From: Marinibacterium profundimaris
Lineage (GTDB): Bacteria > Pseudomonadota > Alphaproteobacteria > Rhodobacterales > Rhodobacteraceae
DNA length: 64,000 nucleotides
Direction of reading: 5' to 3'
Assembly: GCF_002210095.1 (NCBI RefSeq)
Contig: NZ_AQQR01000002.1
Location: forward strand, 372,001-436,000
Positions 8,839 to 17,210 of this stretch are shown here, one piece after another. Position 1 is the first letter of the stretch, and each line of letters begins with the position of its first letter. The notes beneath the pieces were generated by a model, which was not told the DNA's origin, did not search any database, and saw nothing but the letters and a program-made list of their open reading frames with translations. The position numbers and the translations under genes were made by a program.

Positions 8839-9546
8839 ATGAGGCAGAGCCGCGAAGACGTGATGAACGAAAAGGCATCCATACCCCCTGGCACCGCCGA
8901 CTTGCCTGAACACGAAAGGGTTTACCGGGCGCTGCGCGCGCTTGTCCTGTTCGGAGAGCTGCGGCCGGGTCAACCGGTGACCATCCAGGGGCTGACCTCG
9001 GAAATCGGCGCCGGCATGACCCCGGTGCGCGAAGCGATTCGGCGCATGACCTCGGATGGCGGGCTGATCTTCCAGGGCAACCGGCGGGTGTCGGTCCCGC
9101 AGCTGGGCGCGTCGGATGTCGAAGAGATCCAGTTCCTCCGCCGCCGCATCGAACCCGAGCTGACGCGCCGCGCCTGCGCCCGGCAAACCCCGGAATTGCT
9201 GGACGAGCTGGCCGCGACGGACCGCACCCTCGACGCCGCGATCTCGGCCGGGGACATCGCCGGCTACCTGCGCCACAACCACCGATTTCACCACCTGCTC
9301 TACGAGGCCGCCGGCGCGCCGATCCTGGCGCAGACGGTCGACCGGCTGTGGCTGCGCTTCGGCCCGTCGCTGCGGGTGGTCTGTGGCCGCTTCGGGACGC
9401 AGAACCTGCCCGACCGCCACCGCGAGATCCTCGACGCCTTCGCCGCAAGCGACCCGGAGGCCGCGGCCCGGGCGATGGACCGTGACGTAACGGACGGCAT
9501 GACCCAGGTGCTCGAAGTGCTTCGCGAGGGGGCGCCGCACCCGTGA
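8839..9546 (+). CDS. GntR-family transcriptional regulator (FCD ligand domain)
   Basis: A 235-residue regulator. A winged helix (about residues 25-80) contains GLTSEIGAGMTPVREAIRRM, the usual GntR recognition-helix block. An all-helical FCD domain (about 95-225) has the metal-site histidines in HNHRFHHLLYEAAG and a later DRHREIL. FCD regulators respond to small carboxylates or amines. Lying divergent to potF and directly upstream of spuC, it probably controls putrescine uptake and breakdown. An alternative ATG at 8863 would shorten it by eight residues. Neither start has a strong ribosome site. Confidence 0.85.
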   Translation: MRQSREDVMNEKASIPPGTADLPEHERVYRALRALVLFGELRPGQPVTIQGLTSEIGAGMTPVREAIRRMTSDGGLIFQGNRRVSVPQLGASDVEEIQFLRRRIEPELTRRACARQTPELLDELAATDRTLDAAISAGDIAGYLRHNHRFHHLLYEAAGAPILAQTVDRLWLRFGPSLRVVCGRFGTQNLPDRHREILDAFAASDPEAAARAMDRDVTDGMTQVLEVLREGAPHP

Positions 9547-9586
9547 CGGAACGGCGATTCGGCGTCTTCTGATTGACTCCGAAAAA

Positions 9587-9596
9587 TTTGATCATA
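9587..9596. promoter_or_regulatory. Second TTTGATCA element, before spuC
   Basis: TTTGATCATA in an A+T-rich patch 38 bases before the spuC start. It shares the 8-base core TTTGATCA with the element in the potF-GntR gap. See that entry for the operator hypothesis. Confidence 0.3.
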
Positions 9597-9633
9597 TTCT
9601 GCGGACACCCCCCGAAAACCGGAGTCCGCATTC

Positions 9634-11031
9634 ATGTCTGCCATCACCAACCACATGCCCACGTCCGAGCTTCAGGCCCTGGATGCGGCGCATCACATGC
9701 ATCCCTTCACGCAGGGCTCGGGCCTGGCGGCCAAGGGCGCGCGGGTGATCACCCGGGCCAAGGGTGTCTGGCTGACCGACAGCGAGGGCAACGAGATCCT
9801 CGACGGCATGGCCGGCCTGTGGTGCGTGAACATCGGCTATGGCCGGGACGAACTGGCCGAGGTCGCGGCGCGGCAGATGAAGGAACTGCCGTATTACAAC
9901 ACCTTCTTCCAGACGACGCACGTGCCGGCCATCGCGCTGGCCCAGAAGATCGCCGAGCTGGCGCCGGGCGATCTGAACAACGTCTTCTTCGCCGGCTCCG
10001 GGTCCGAGGCGAACGACACCAACATCCGCATGGTGCGCACCTACTGGGAAGAGAAGGGCAAGCCCGAGAAGACCGTGATCATCTCGCGCTGGAACGCCTA
10101 TCATGGGTCGTCCATGGGCTCGGGCAGCCTTGGCGGCATGGTGGGGATGCATGCGCAGGGTGGCATGCCGATCCCGGGCATCCACCACATCGGCCAGCCG
10201 AACTGGTGGGCCGAGGGCGGCGACATGTCCCCCGAGGATTTCGGCCTGATGCGCGCGCAGGAACTGGAAGCCGCGATCAAGGAACTGGGCGAGAACAAGG
10301 TCGCTGCCTTCATCGCCGAGCCGATCCAGGGCGCCGGCGGCGTGATCGTTCCGCCCGCCACCTACTGGCCCGAGATTCAGCGGATCTGCGACAAGTACGA
10401 GATCCTGCTGATCGCGGACGAGGTGATCTGCGGCTTCGGGCGGACCGGGAACTGGTTCGGCAGCCAGACCGTGGATATCCGGCCCGACATCATGACCATC
10501 GCCAAGGGGCTCAGCTCGGGCTACCAGCCGATCGGCGGGTCGGTCGTGTCGGACGAGGTGGCCAGCGTGATCGCGGGGACCGAGTTCAACCACGGCTACA
10601 CCTATTCGGGCCATCCGGTGGCCAGCGCCGTGGCGCTGGAGAACCTGCGGATCCTGGAAGAGGAAAAGATCGTCGACCAGGTCCGCGACGTGACCGGGCC
10701 CTATCTGAAGGGCAAATGGGAGGCGCTGGCCGATCATCCTCTGGTGGGCGAGGCGAAGATCGTGGGCATGATGGCCTCGATCGCGCTGACCCCGGACAAG
10801 GCCTCGCGCGCGCCCTTCGCGGCGGATGCGGGCACCGCCGGGTTCATCTGCCGCGAGCGGTGCTTTGCCAACAACCTGGTGATGCGCCACGTGGGCGACC
10901 GGATGATCATCTCGCCGCCGCTGGTGATCTCGGAAACCGAGATCGACACCCTGATCGAGCGCGCCCGGACCGCCCTGTCCGAGACGCTGGATAGCCTTGA
11001 GGAAAAGGGGCTGATGGTCAAACCGTCCTGA
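9634..11031 (+). CDS. spuC: Putrescine--pyruvate aminotransferase (class III), SpuC type
   Basis: A 465-residue fold-type I PLP aminotransferase. It resembles Pseudomonas SpuC closely along its length: DGMAGLWCVNIGYGR, FFAGSGSEANDTNIRMVR, the Asp-containing LLIADEVICGFGRTG, and the PLP lysine K291 in IMTIAKGLSSGY. SpuC moves the amino group of putrescine to pyruvate, giving 4-aminobutanal (pyrroline) and alanine. Together with potFGHI it gives uptake plus first-step degradation. It is followed by a palindromic repeat and a strong terminator, so it is likely monocistronic. Confidence 0.87.
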   Translation: MSAITNHMPTSELQALDAAHHMHPFTQGSGLAAKGARVITRAKGVWLTDSEGNEILDGMAGLWCVNIGYGRDELAEVAARQMKELPYYNTFFQTTHVPAIALAQKIAELAPGDLNNVFFAGSGSEANDTNIRMVRTYWEEKGKPEKTVIISRWNAYHGSSMGSGSLGGMVGMHAQGGMPIPGIHHIGQPNWWAEGGDMSPEDFGLMRAQELEAAIKELGENKVAAFIAEPIQGAGGVIVPPATYWPEIQRICDKYEILLIADEVICGFGRTGNWFGSQTVDIRPDIMTIAKGLSSGYQPIGGSVVSDEVASVIAGTEFNHGYTYSGHPVASAVALENLRILEEEKIVDQVRDVTGPYLKGKWEALADHPLVGEAKIVGMMASIALTPDKASRAPFAADAGTAGFICRERCFANNLVMRHVGDRMIISPPLVISETEIDTLIERARTALSETLDSLEEKGLMVKPS

Positions 11032-11042
11032 CCGGACGCCGG

Positions 11043-11108
11043 CATGTCCCACGCGTGGGACATGTTGCGGTTTCTGTGATTTCAAGGGGTTACAGAGGCG
11101 GATTTACC
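11043..11108 (+). repeat. Palindrome-plus-core repeat, copy A
   Basis: A perfect 22-bp palindrome (half-site CATGTCCCACG, 11043-11064) is followed at fixed spacing by TCAAGGGGTTACAG (11082-11095) and GGCGGATTTACC (11097-11108). Copy B at 27146-27212 has the same parts at identical distances. Both copies lie just after a stop codon in the same orientation. The sequence between palindrome and core is not conserved. Confidence 0.75.
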
Positions 11109-11123
11109 TTTTGGCAAGACATG

Positions 11124-11158
11124 AAGGCCGCGCGGACCCGTGGGTTGGCGCGGCCTTT
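11124..11158 (+). terminator. Intrinsic terminator after spuC
   Basis: Perfect 10-bp arms AAGGCCGCGC and GCGCGGCCTT with a 14-base loop, ending in TTT. The rest of the gap up to the aldolase start (11159-11338) holds no gene or clear motif apart from a GGAG ribosome site before 11339. Confidence 0.75.
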
Positions 11159-11338
11159 CGCATGCAGGGAGCGCGCGCGCCGGGATGGTCGGGACCGATC
11201 CGGTCTTGTCCGGTCAGGCCCGGTCGCGGCGGCGCAGGGGCGAAAGGTCACGCCACGTCCAGGACGCGGCGTCCGTTTGCAAAGCGGGGCAAAGGGGTGC
11301 ACCTTGGCGCCCAGAGACCGCAGCCGGAGCATCCTTCC

Positions 11339-12094
11339 ATGAGCATCGCCGAACTTCGCCCGAACCTCGACCACTGGCAGGAACGCGTGGACCTTGCCGC
11401 GGCCTTCCGCTGGACCGTGCGGCTGAACATGCACGAGGCGGTGGCGAACCATTTCTCGCTGGCCGTGAACGACGACGGCACGAAATTCCTGATGAATGCC
11501 AACCAGATGCATTTCGACCGCATCACGGCAAGCAACCTTCTGGAGATCGACGCCAACGATCCCGCGACCATGGACAGGCCCGACGCGCCGGACCCGACCG
11601 CCTGGGGCCTGCATGGCACGTTGCACCGACTGTGCCCGCATGCGCGCTGCGCCATGCATGTCCATTCGATCCACGCCACCGTGCTGGCCTCGCTGGCCGA
11701 CAGCCGGCTGCTGCCCATCGACCAGAATTCGGCCATGTTCTTCGGCCGGCAGACGATCGACGAGAATTACGGCGGGCTCGCCTTCGAGGAGGAGGCGAAG
11801 CGCTGCGCCGATCTGCTGAGCGATCCGAAGAAGACGGTTTTGATCATGGGCAATCACGGCATCATGGTGATCGGCCAGACCGTCGCCGAGACGTTCAACC
11901 GCATGTATTACTTCGAGCGCGCGGCCGAGACCTATATCCGCGCGCTGCAGACCGGCCAGCCGCTGCGGGTGCTTTCGGACGAGGTGGCCGAGAAGACCGC
12001 CGCCGAGATCGAAAGCTATCCCGAGCAGGCGGACCGGCACCTGTCGGAGATCAAGCTGCTGCTGGATGCCGAGGGCTCCGATTACGCGGGCTGA
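11339..12094 (+). CDS. Class II aldolase/adducin family protein
   Basis: A 251-residue protein of the class II aldolase/adducin fold. The metal-binding HVHSIHATVLA near residue 102 matches the HxH zinc ligands, and a further histidine lies in MGNHGIMV near residue 176. Members include fuculose-1-phosphate aldolase, ribulose-5-phosphate epimerase and uncharacterised enzymes that cleave or decarboxylate hydroxy acids. The sequence does not fix the substrate. The ATG is preceded by GGAG. It has its own terminator and so is probably not part of the downstream carnitine operon. Confidence 0.8.
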   Translation: MSIAELRPNLDHWQERVDLAAAFRWTVRLNMHEAVANHFSLAVNDDGTKFLMNANQMHFDRITASNLLEIDANDPATMDRPDAPDPTAWGLHGTLHRLCPHARCAMHVHSIHATVLASLADSRLLPIDQNSAMFFGRQTIDENYGGLAFEEEAKRCADLLSDPKKTVLIMGNHGIMVIGQTVAETFNRMYYFERAAETYIRALQTGQPLRVLSDEVAEKTAAEIESYPEQADRHLSEIKLLLDAEGSDYAG

Positions 12095-12120
12095 CTGGGG
12101 CGGCCGCGTGACGGCGTGCG

Positions 12121-12146
12121 CCGGGTCCGGGAGCGGGCCCGGTTTT
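12121..12146 (+). terminator. Intrinsic terminator after the aldolase
   Basis: Arms CCGGGTCC and GGGCCCGG (one G-T wobble) are followed by TTTT. A second small hairpin (GACCGCC/GGCGGTC, 12158-12175) follows in the leader of the next gene. Confidence 0.65.
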
Positions 12147-12195
12147 GGGGATGACAGGACCGCCTCGGGGCGGTCGGACGACTATTGGACAAGAC

Positions 12196-13356
12196 ATGCA
12201 ATACGGGCTGAGTGACGAGCAGGAGATGATCGTCTCCACGGTGCGGCGTTTCGTGGAGGCGGAGATCTATCCGCACGAGGAGCTGGTGGAGCGAACCGGC
12301 GAGGTGCCGGCGGAGATCGCGGCGGAGATCAAGCGCAAGACGCTGGAACTGGGCTTCTACGCCTGCAACTTTCCCGAAAGCGTGGGCTGCGCGGGGCTGA
12401 GCCACGTGGATTTCGCTCTGGTCGAGCGCGAGCTGGGGCGCGGGTCGATGGCGCTGAACCATTTCTTCGGGCGGCCGCAGAACATCCTGATGGCCTGCGA
12501 GGGCGAGCAGGTGGAGCGCTATCTGATGCCCGCCGTGCGGGGGGAGCGGATGGATGCGCTGGCGATGACCGAGCCGGGCGCCGGGTCGGACGTGCGCGGC
12601 ATGACCTGTGCGGCAAGGCGCGATGGCGGCGACTGGGTCGTGAACGGGACGAAGCATTTCATTTCCGGCGCCGATCACGCGGATTTCGTCATCGTCTTTG
12701 TCGCCACCGGAGAGGACCAGACGCCGAAGGGGCCGAAGAAGCGGATCACCGCGTTTCTCGTGGACCGGGGGACGCCGGGGTTCACGATCCGGGACGGCTA
12801 CAAATCGGTCAGTCATCGCGGCTACAAGAACATGATCCTGGAGTTCGACGATTGCCGCCTGCCGCAAGCGCAGGTGCTGGGCGAGGTCGACGGCGGCTTT
12901 GCCGTGATGAACGAGTGGCTTTACGCGACGCGGATCACCGTGGCGACCATGTCGGTCGGCCGCGCGCGGCGGGTGTTCGACTATGCGCTGACCTATGCCG
13001 CCGAGCGCGAGCAGTTCGGGCAGAAGATCGGGAAGTTCCAGGGCGTGTCGTTCCAGATCGCCGACATGATCACCGAGATCGACGCCGCCGACCTGCTGAC
13101 GCTGGCCGCCGCCGACCGGCTGGACAAGGGCCTGCCGGCGAACCGCGAGATCGCCAGCGCGAAGGTCTTTGCCTCGGAGATGCTGGCGCATGTGACGGAT
13201 GCGGCGATCCAGATCCACGGCGGCATGGGGCTGATGGACGATTACCCGCTGGAACGGTTCTGGCGCGACGCAAGGGTCGAGCGGATCTGGGATGGCACCA
13301 GCGAGATCCAGCGCCATATCATCTCGCGCGAGCTGTTGCGGGCGTTGGGCGCGTGA
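12196..13356 (+). CDS. Acyl-CoA dehydrogenase, CaiA-like
   Basis: A 386-residue flavin acyl-CoA dehydrogenase. It has an N-terminal helical domain (LSDEQEMIVSTVRRFVEAEI), the FAD/substrate loop MTEPGAGSDVRGM and a C-terminal domain with IQIHGGMGLMDDYPLERFWRDAR. It resembles CaiA, the crotonobetainyl-CoA reductase of carnitine metabolism. Position upstream of a CaiD homologue supports a role on C4 trimethylammonium acyl-CoAs, but a short-chain fatty acyl substrate is possible. The start MQYGLSDEQ fits family alignments better than the longer open frame. Confidence 0.8.
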   Translation: MQYGLSDEQEMIVSTVRRFVEAEIYPHEELVERTGEVPAEIAAEIKRKTLELGFYACNFPESVGCAGLSHVDFALVERELGRGSMALNHFFGRPQNILMACEGEQVERYLMPAVRGERMDALAMTEPGAGSDVRGMTCAARRDGGDWVVNGTKHFISGADHADFVIVFVATGEDQTPKGPKKRITAFLVDRGTPGFTIRDGYKSVSHRGYKNMILEFDDCRLPQAQVLGEVDGGFAVMNEWLYATRITVATMSVGRARRVFDYALTYAAEREQFGQKIGKFQGVSFQIADMITEIDAADLLTLAAADRLDKGLPANREIASAKVFASEMLAHVTDAAIQIHGGMGLMDDYPLERFWRDARVERIWDGTSEIQRHIISRELLRALGA

Positions 13357-13366
13357 GGCGGGCGTC

Positions 13367-13409
13367 GGATTGAGGTATTTGGGCAAAGATGAAGACAGGG
13401 ACGTGGCGC
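13367..13409 (+). repeat. GAGGTATTT interspersed repeat, copy 1
   Basis: This 43-base block matches 25981-26023 with two differences. Its core is GAGGTATTTGGGCAAAGATG followed by AAGACAGGG. It lies just after the acyl-CoA dehydrogenase stop. Its right end, AGGGACGTGGCGC, provides the apparent ribosome site and GTG start of the next gene. Related shorter copies occur at 41574, 41651, 63152 and 63271. Confidence 0.8.
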
Positions 13410-15439
13410 CCGGCCGGTTAGGGCGGCTTTTGGCCCCGAAGCGGATTGCCGTCGTGGGCGGCGGGGCCTGGGGCGCCGCGGTCGCCGGGGCGGCCGAGCG
13501 TGTCGGGTTCTCGGGCGAGATCACCTTCGTGCATCCCCGGGGCAAGGCGCCCGAGGGGGCGAAGGTGGTGACGGCGCTGTCGGAGCTGGAGGCGGCGCCG
13601 GATGCGGTGTTCCTGGGCATCAACCGTCACGCCAGTGTCGACGCGGTGGCCGAGCTGCGCGCCATGGGGGCGGGCGGGGCGGTCTGTTTCGCGAGCGGGT
13701 TTACCGAGGCGCAGGCGGAGGATGCCGGCGCCGTGGACCTGCAGGCGCGGCTGGTGGCGGCGGCGGGCGAGATGCCGATCCTGGGGCCGAATTGCTACGG
13801 GTTCGTCAATGCGCTGGATGGCGGGGCGATCTGGCCGGATCAGCACGGCATGGCGCCGGTGGCGCGCGGCGTGGCAGTGCTGACGCAAAGTTCGAACATC
13901 GCGATCAACCTGACCATGCAGCAGCGCGCGCTGCCGCTGGCGATGATGATCACCTGCGGGAACATGGCGCAGCAGAGCCAGGCGCGGATCGCCACGGCGC
14001 TGCTGGAGGATCCGAGGATCACGGCGCTGGGCCTGCATGTCGAGGGCTTCGGCGAGATCGCAGACTGGGAGGCGCTGGCCGAGGCGGCGCGGGCGCGCGG
14101 GGTGCCGGTTGTCGTGCTGAAGGTCGGGCAATCGGCGCAGGCGCGGGCGGCGACCGTGTCGCATACCGCCTCGCTGGCCGGGTCGGATGCCGGGGCGCAG
14201 GCGCTTCTGGACCGGCTGGGCTTTGCTCGGCTGTCCGATCTGCCGTCGTTCCTGGAGACGTTGAAGCTGTTGCATGTCGCCGGGCCGCTGCCTGCGCGCA
14301 GCATCGGGGCGATCAGCTGTTCGGGGGGCGAGGCGAGCCTGATGGCCGACATGGGGGCGGCGCGGGGGCTGGAGTTTCCGGCGCTGGAGACGGGCCAGAG
14401 GGCGGCGCTGCGTGATGCGCTTGGGCCCATGGTGGCGCTGGCCAACCCGTTGGATTACCACACCTATATCTGGCGCGACGTGCCGGCGATGACCCGGGCC
14501 TGGGGCGCCATGGCCAGCGGCGCGCAGGCGATGACGCTGTCTGTCGTCGATTACCCGGTGACGGATGCCAGCGACTGGATCTGCGCCACGCAGGCGGCCA
14601 TCGGAGCGCGCGAGGCCAGCGGGAAGCCCTTCGGCGTGGTCGCCTCGCTGCCCGAGCTGATGCCGCGCGAGGTGGCGATGCACCTGATGGAGGGCGGGGT
14701 CGTGCCCTTCAACGGCATGGCCGAGGCGCTGAACGCCGTGGCCGCCGCCGCGCGGCGCGAGGATCCGGATGCGGGTCCGGCGCTGCGGGCCGGGGCGCTG
14801 GAGGGCAGCCGGGTGATGGACGAGGTCGAGGGCAAGGCGCGGCTGGCGAAGGCCGGCGTGCATGTGCCCCGGCATGTTGTGATCACACCCGGGCAGCCGG
14901 TTGAGCTGGCGGGTCTCTCGGGGCCCTTCGCGGTCAAGGGGCTGGGGCTGGCGCATAAATCCGACAGCGGGGCCGTGCATCTGGGGATCACGGCCGAGGA
15001 GGTCGCCGCCACCGCCGCCGATATCGGCACCGACCGCGTGCTGGTCGAACAGATGGTACGCGGCGGCAGCGTGGAGCTTCTGGTGGGCGTGCTGCGCGAC
15101 CCGGCGCATGGCTTCGTGCTGACGCTGGGCGCGGGCGGCGTGCTGACCGAAATGCTGAAGGACAGCGTGTCGCTTCTGGTGCCGAGCCCGCCGGAGATGG
15201 TGCTGGGGGCGCTGCAACGTCTGCGCTGCTGGCCGCTGATCGAAGGCTATCGCGGGCGCTGCGGCGTGGACATGGATGCGCTGATGGACGCCATCTCGGC
15301 GGTGCAGCGGCTGGTGGAGGCCGAGGCCTCGACGCTGCAGGAACTGGAGATCAACCCGCTGATCTGCGGACCCGGCGGGGCCGTGGCGGTGGATGCGCTG
15401 ATCCGCTATGGCGGCGGGGACAGCGGCGAGGAAGGATGA
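13403..15439 (+). CDS. Acyl-CoA synthetase (NDP-forming), CoA-binding plus ATP-grasp fusion
   Basis: A 678-residue single-chain ADP/GDP-forming acyl-CoA synthetase. It has an N-terminal CoA-binding Rossmann domain (IAVVGGGAWGAA), ligase domains with the phosphohistidine region SHTASLAGSDAG near residue 255, and a C-terminal ATP-grasp domain (FAVKGLGLAHKSDSGAVHLG). It forms acyl-CoA reversibly from acid, CoA and ATP. In this operon it plausibly activates carnitine or crotonobetaine in place of AMP-forming CaiC. The GTG start at 13403 lies inside an interspersed repeat; no in-frame ATG gives a better N-terminus. Its stop overlaps caiD (ATGA). Confidence 0.85.
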   Translation: MAPGRLGRLLAPKRIAVVGGGAWGAAVAGAAERVGFSGEITFVHPRGKAPEGAKVVTALSELEAAPDAVFLGINRHASVDAVAELRAMGAGGAVCFASGFTEAQAEDAGAVDLQARLVAAAGEMPILGPNCYGFVNALDGGAIWPDQHGMAPVARGVAVLTQSSNIAINLTMQQRALPLAMMITCGNMAQQSQARIATALLEDPRITALGLHVEGFGEIADWEALAEAARARGVPVVVLKVGQSAQARAATVSHTASLAGSDAGAQALLDRLGFARLSDLPSFLETLKLLHVAGPLPARSIGAISCSGGEASLMADMGAARGLEFPALETGQRAALRDALGPMVALANPLDYHTYIWRDVPAMTRAWGAMASGAQAMTLSVVDYPVTDASDWICATQAAIGAREASGKPFGVVASLPELMPREVAMHLMEGGVVPFNGMAEALNAVAAAARREDPDAGPALRAGALEGSRVMDEVEGKARLAKAGVHVPRHVVITPGQPVELAGLSGPFAVKGLGLAHKSDSGAVHLGITAEEVAATAADIGTDRVLVEQMVRGGSVELLVGVLRDPAHGFVLTLGAGGVLTEMLKDSVSLLVPSPPEMVLGALQRLRCWPLIEGYRGRCGVDMDALMDAISAVQRLVEAEASTLQELEINPLICGPGGAVAVDALIRYGGGDSGEEG

Positions 15440-16230
15440 CAGAGATGACGGATGCTCCGTTGAAGACACGGCGCGAGGGCGGGATCCTTGAGGTCGTGCT
15501 CGACCGGCCCAAGGCGAACGCGATCGACCTGGAGACCAGCCGCCGGATGGGCGAGGTGTTCCGCGAGTTCCGCGACGATCCCGAGCTGCGCGTGGCGATC
15601 GTCACTGGCGGGGGGGAGAAGTTCTTCTGTGCCGGATGGGACCTGAAGGGCGCAGCGGACGGCGACGCCGTGGATGGCGATTACGGCGTCGGCGGGTTCG
15701 GCGGCCTGCAGGAGATGCGGGCGATGAACAAGCCGGTGATCGCCGCCGTGAACGGCATCTGCTGCGGTGGTGGGTTCGAACTGGCACTGTCGGCTGACAT
15801 CATCCTGGCCGCGGATCACGTGCGGTTCGCCTTCCCCGAGATCCGGTCGGGCACCGTGGCCGATGCCGGCACCGTCAAGCTGCCCAAGCGCATCCCCTAC
15901 CACGTGGCGATGGAAATCCTGCTGACCGGACGCTGGTTCGAGGTGGACGAGGCCAAGCACTGGGGCATCGTGAACGAGATCATCCCCGCCGATCAGCTGA
16001 TGGACCGGGCCTGGGAGGTGGCAAGGCTGCTCGAAAGCGGGCCGCCCTTGGTCTATGCGGCGATCAAGGAGATCGTGCGCGAGGCCGAGGACACGAAGTT
16101 CCAGGACATGATGAACCGGATCACCAAGCGGCAGCTGGATTCGGTCGATATCCTCTATGAAAGCGAGGACCAGAAGGAAGGCGCGCGCGCCTTTGCGGAA
16201 AAGCGCGATCCGGTCTGGAAGGGGCGCTGA
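15436..16230 (+). CDS. caiD: Carnitinyl-CoA dehydratase
   Basis: A 264-residue crotonase-fold enzyme. It tracks E. coli CaiD along its whole length: VLDRPKANAIDLETS, GGGEKFFCAGWDLKGA, PVIAAVNGICCGGGFELALSAD with the catalytic-region glutamate, and the ending AEKRDPVWKGR. CaiD interconverts L-carnitinyl-CoA and crotonobetainyl-CoA. It overlaps the synthetase gene by four bases and has a GGAAGG ribosome site within it. The operon lacks CaiB (CoA transferase) and CaiT, so activation is probably by the NDP-forming synthetase. Confidence 0.87.
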   Translation: MTEMTDAPLKTRREGGILEVVLDRPKANAIDLETSRRMGEVFREFRDDPELRVAIVTGGGEKFFCAGWDLKGAADGDAVDGDYGVGGFGGLQEMRAMNKPVIAAVNGICCGGGFELALSADIILAADHVRFAFPEIRSGTVADAGTVKLPKRIPYHVAMEILLTGRWFEVDEAKHWGIVNEIIPADQLMDRAWEVARLLESGPPLVYAAIKEIVREAEDTKFQDMMNRITKRQLDSVDILYESEDQKEGARAFAEKRDPVWKGR

Positions 16231-16240
16231 GCTGACCTGA

Positions 16241-16260
16241 CCCGGCCCGGAAGGGCCGGG
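16241..16260. terminator. Hairpin between convergent caiD and trhO
   Basis: Perfect 8-bp arms CCCGGCCC and GGGCCGGG closed by a GGAA tetraloop, in a 37-base convergent gap. It could terminate both directions. Confidence 0.65.
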
Positions 16261-16267
16261 GAAGCAC

Positions 16268-17167
16268 CTATTTCAGGTGCTCTTCGCCCCGCGCGCGAGC
16301 CAGGCGGATCTGCTTCTGGCGCTCGCGGAAGCGGGTCTTGTCGGCCTCCGTCGTCTCGGCGATGCACAGGTGGCAGGACACGCCCTCCTCGAACTCGGGG
16401 CGCGCGCGGTCCTCGGGCAGGATCGGGCGGCGGCAGCCGTGGCACAGCTCGTGCGGGCCTTTCCTCAGCCCGTGGCCGACGCTGACGCGGTTGTCGAAGA
16501 CGAAACATTCGCCCTGCCAGGTGCTGTCCTCCTCGGGCATGTCCTCGAGATATTTCAGGATGCCGCCCTTGAGGTGATAGACCTCGTTCAGCCCCTCGTT
16601 CAGCAGGTAATTGGTGGATTTCTCGCAGCGGATGCCGCCGGTGCAGAACATGGCGACACGCTTGCCCCTGAACTCTTCGCGATGGGCCTGCCACCAGGCG
16701 GGGAAATCACCGAAGGATTGGGTCTGCGGGTCGATGGCGCCCTCGAAGGTGCCGATGGCGACCTCGTAATCGTTGCGGGTGTCGATCACCACGGTGTCGG
16801 GGTCGCGGATCAGGGCGTTCCAGTCGGCGGGGTCGACGTAATGCCCGGTGCGCGCCAGCGGATCGACATCCGGTTGCCCCATGGTCACGATCTCTTTCTT
16901 CAGGCGCACCTTCATGCGGCCGAAGGGCGGTTGATCGGCCTGCGCCTCTTTCCACTCCAGCCCGTCGCAGCCGGGCAGGGCGCGGATATGGGCCAGCACC
17001 GCTTCGATGCCAGCGCGGGGGCCGGCGATGGTGCCGTTGATCCCTTCGCGCGCAAGCAGCAGGGTGCCCTTCACGCTCTCCGCCTCGCACAGCGCCAGAA
17101 GCGGCGGTTTCAGCGCGGCGGGGTCGTCGAATCGGGTGAAGTGATACAGGGCTGCGATCGTGTACAT
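16268..17167 (-). CDS. trhO: tRNA uridine 5-hydroxylase (rhodanese family, TrhO/YceA)
   Basis: A 299-residue protein. An N-terminal ferredoxin-like domain (LLLAREGINGTIAGP) precedes a rhodanese domain with the active-site loop AMFCTGGIRCEKSTNYL. The C-terminal tail is cysteine- and histidine-rich (CHGCRRP, CHLC). TrhO hydroxylates U34 of certain tRNAs using molecular oxygen, the first step to cmo5U/mo5U. The start MYTIAALYHFTRF matches the fold's first strand. An ATG four codons upstream and a TTG twelve codons upstream are alternatives; none has a good ribosome site. Confidence 0.88.
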   Translation of the reverse strand: MYTIAALYHFTRFDDPAALKPPLLALCEAESVKGTLLLAREGINGTIAGPRAGIEAVLAHIRALPGCDGLEWKEAQADQPPFGRMKVRLKKEIVTMGQPDVDPLARTGHYVDPADWNALIRDPDTVVIDTRNDYEVAIGTFEGAIDPQTQSFGDFPAWWQAHREEFRGKRVAMFCTGGIRCEKSTNYLLNEGLNEVYHLKGGILKYLEDMPEEDSTWQGECFVFDNRVSVGHGLRKGPHELCHGCRRPILPEDRARPEFEEGVSCHLCIAETTEADKTRFRERQKQIRLARARGEEHLK

Positions 17168-17210
17168 GGCGCGGGGCATAAACCCGGCGCCCGGATCGCT
17201 CAAGAGGCGC

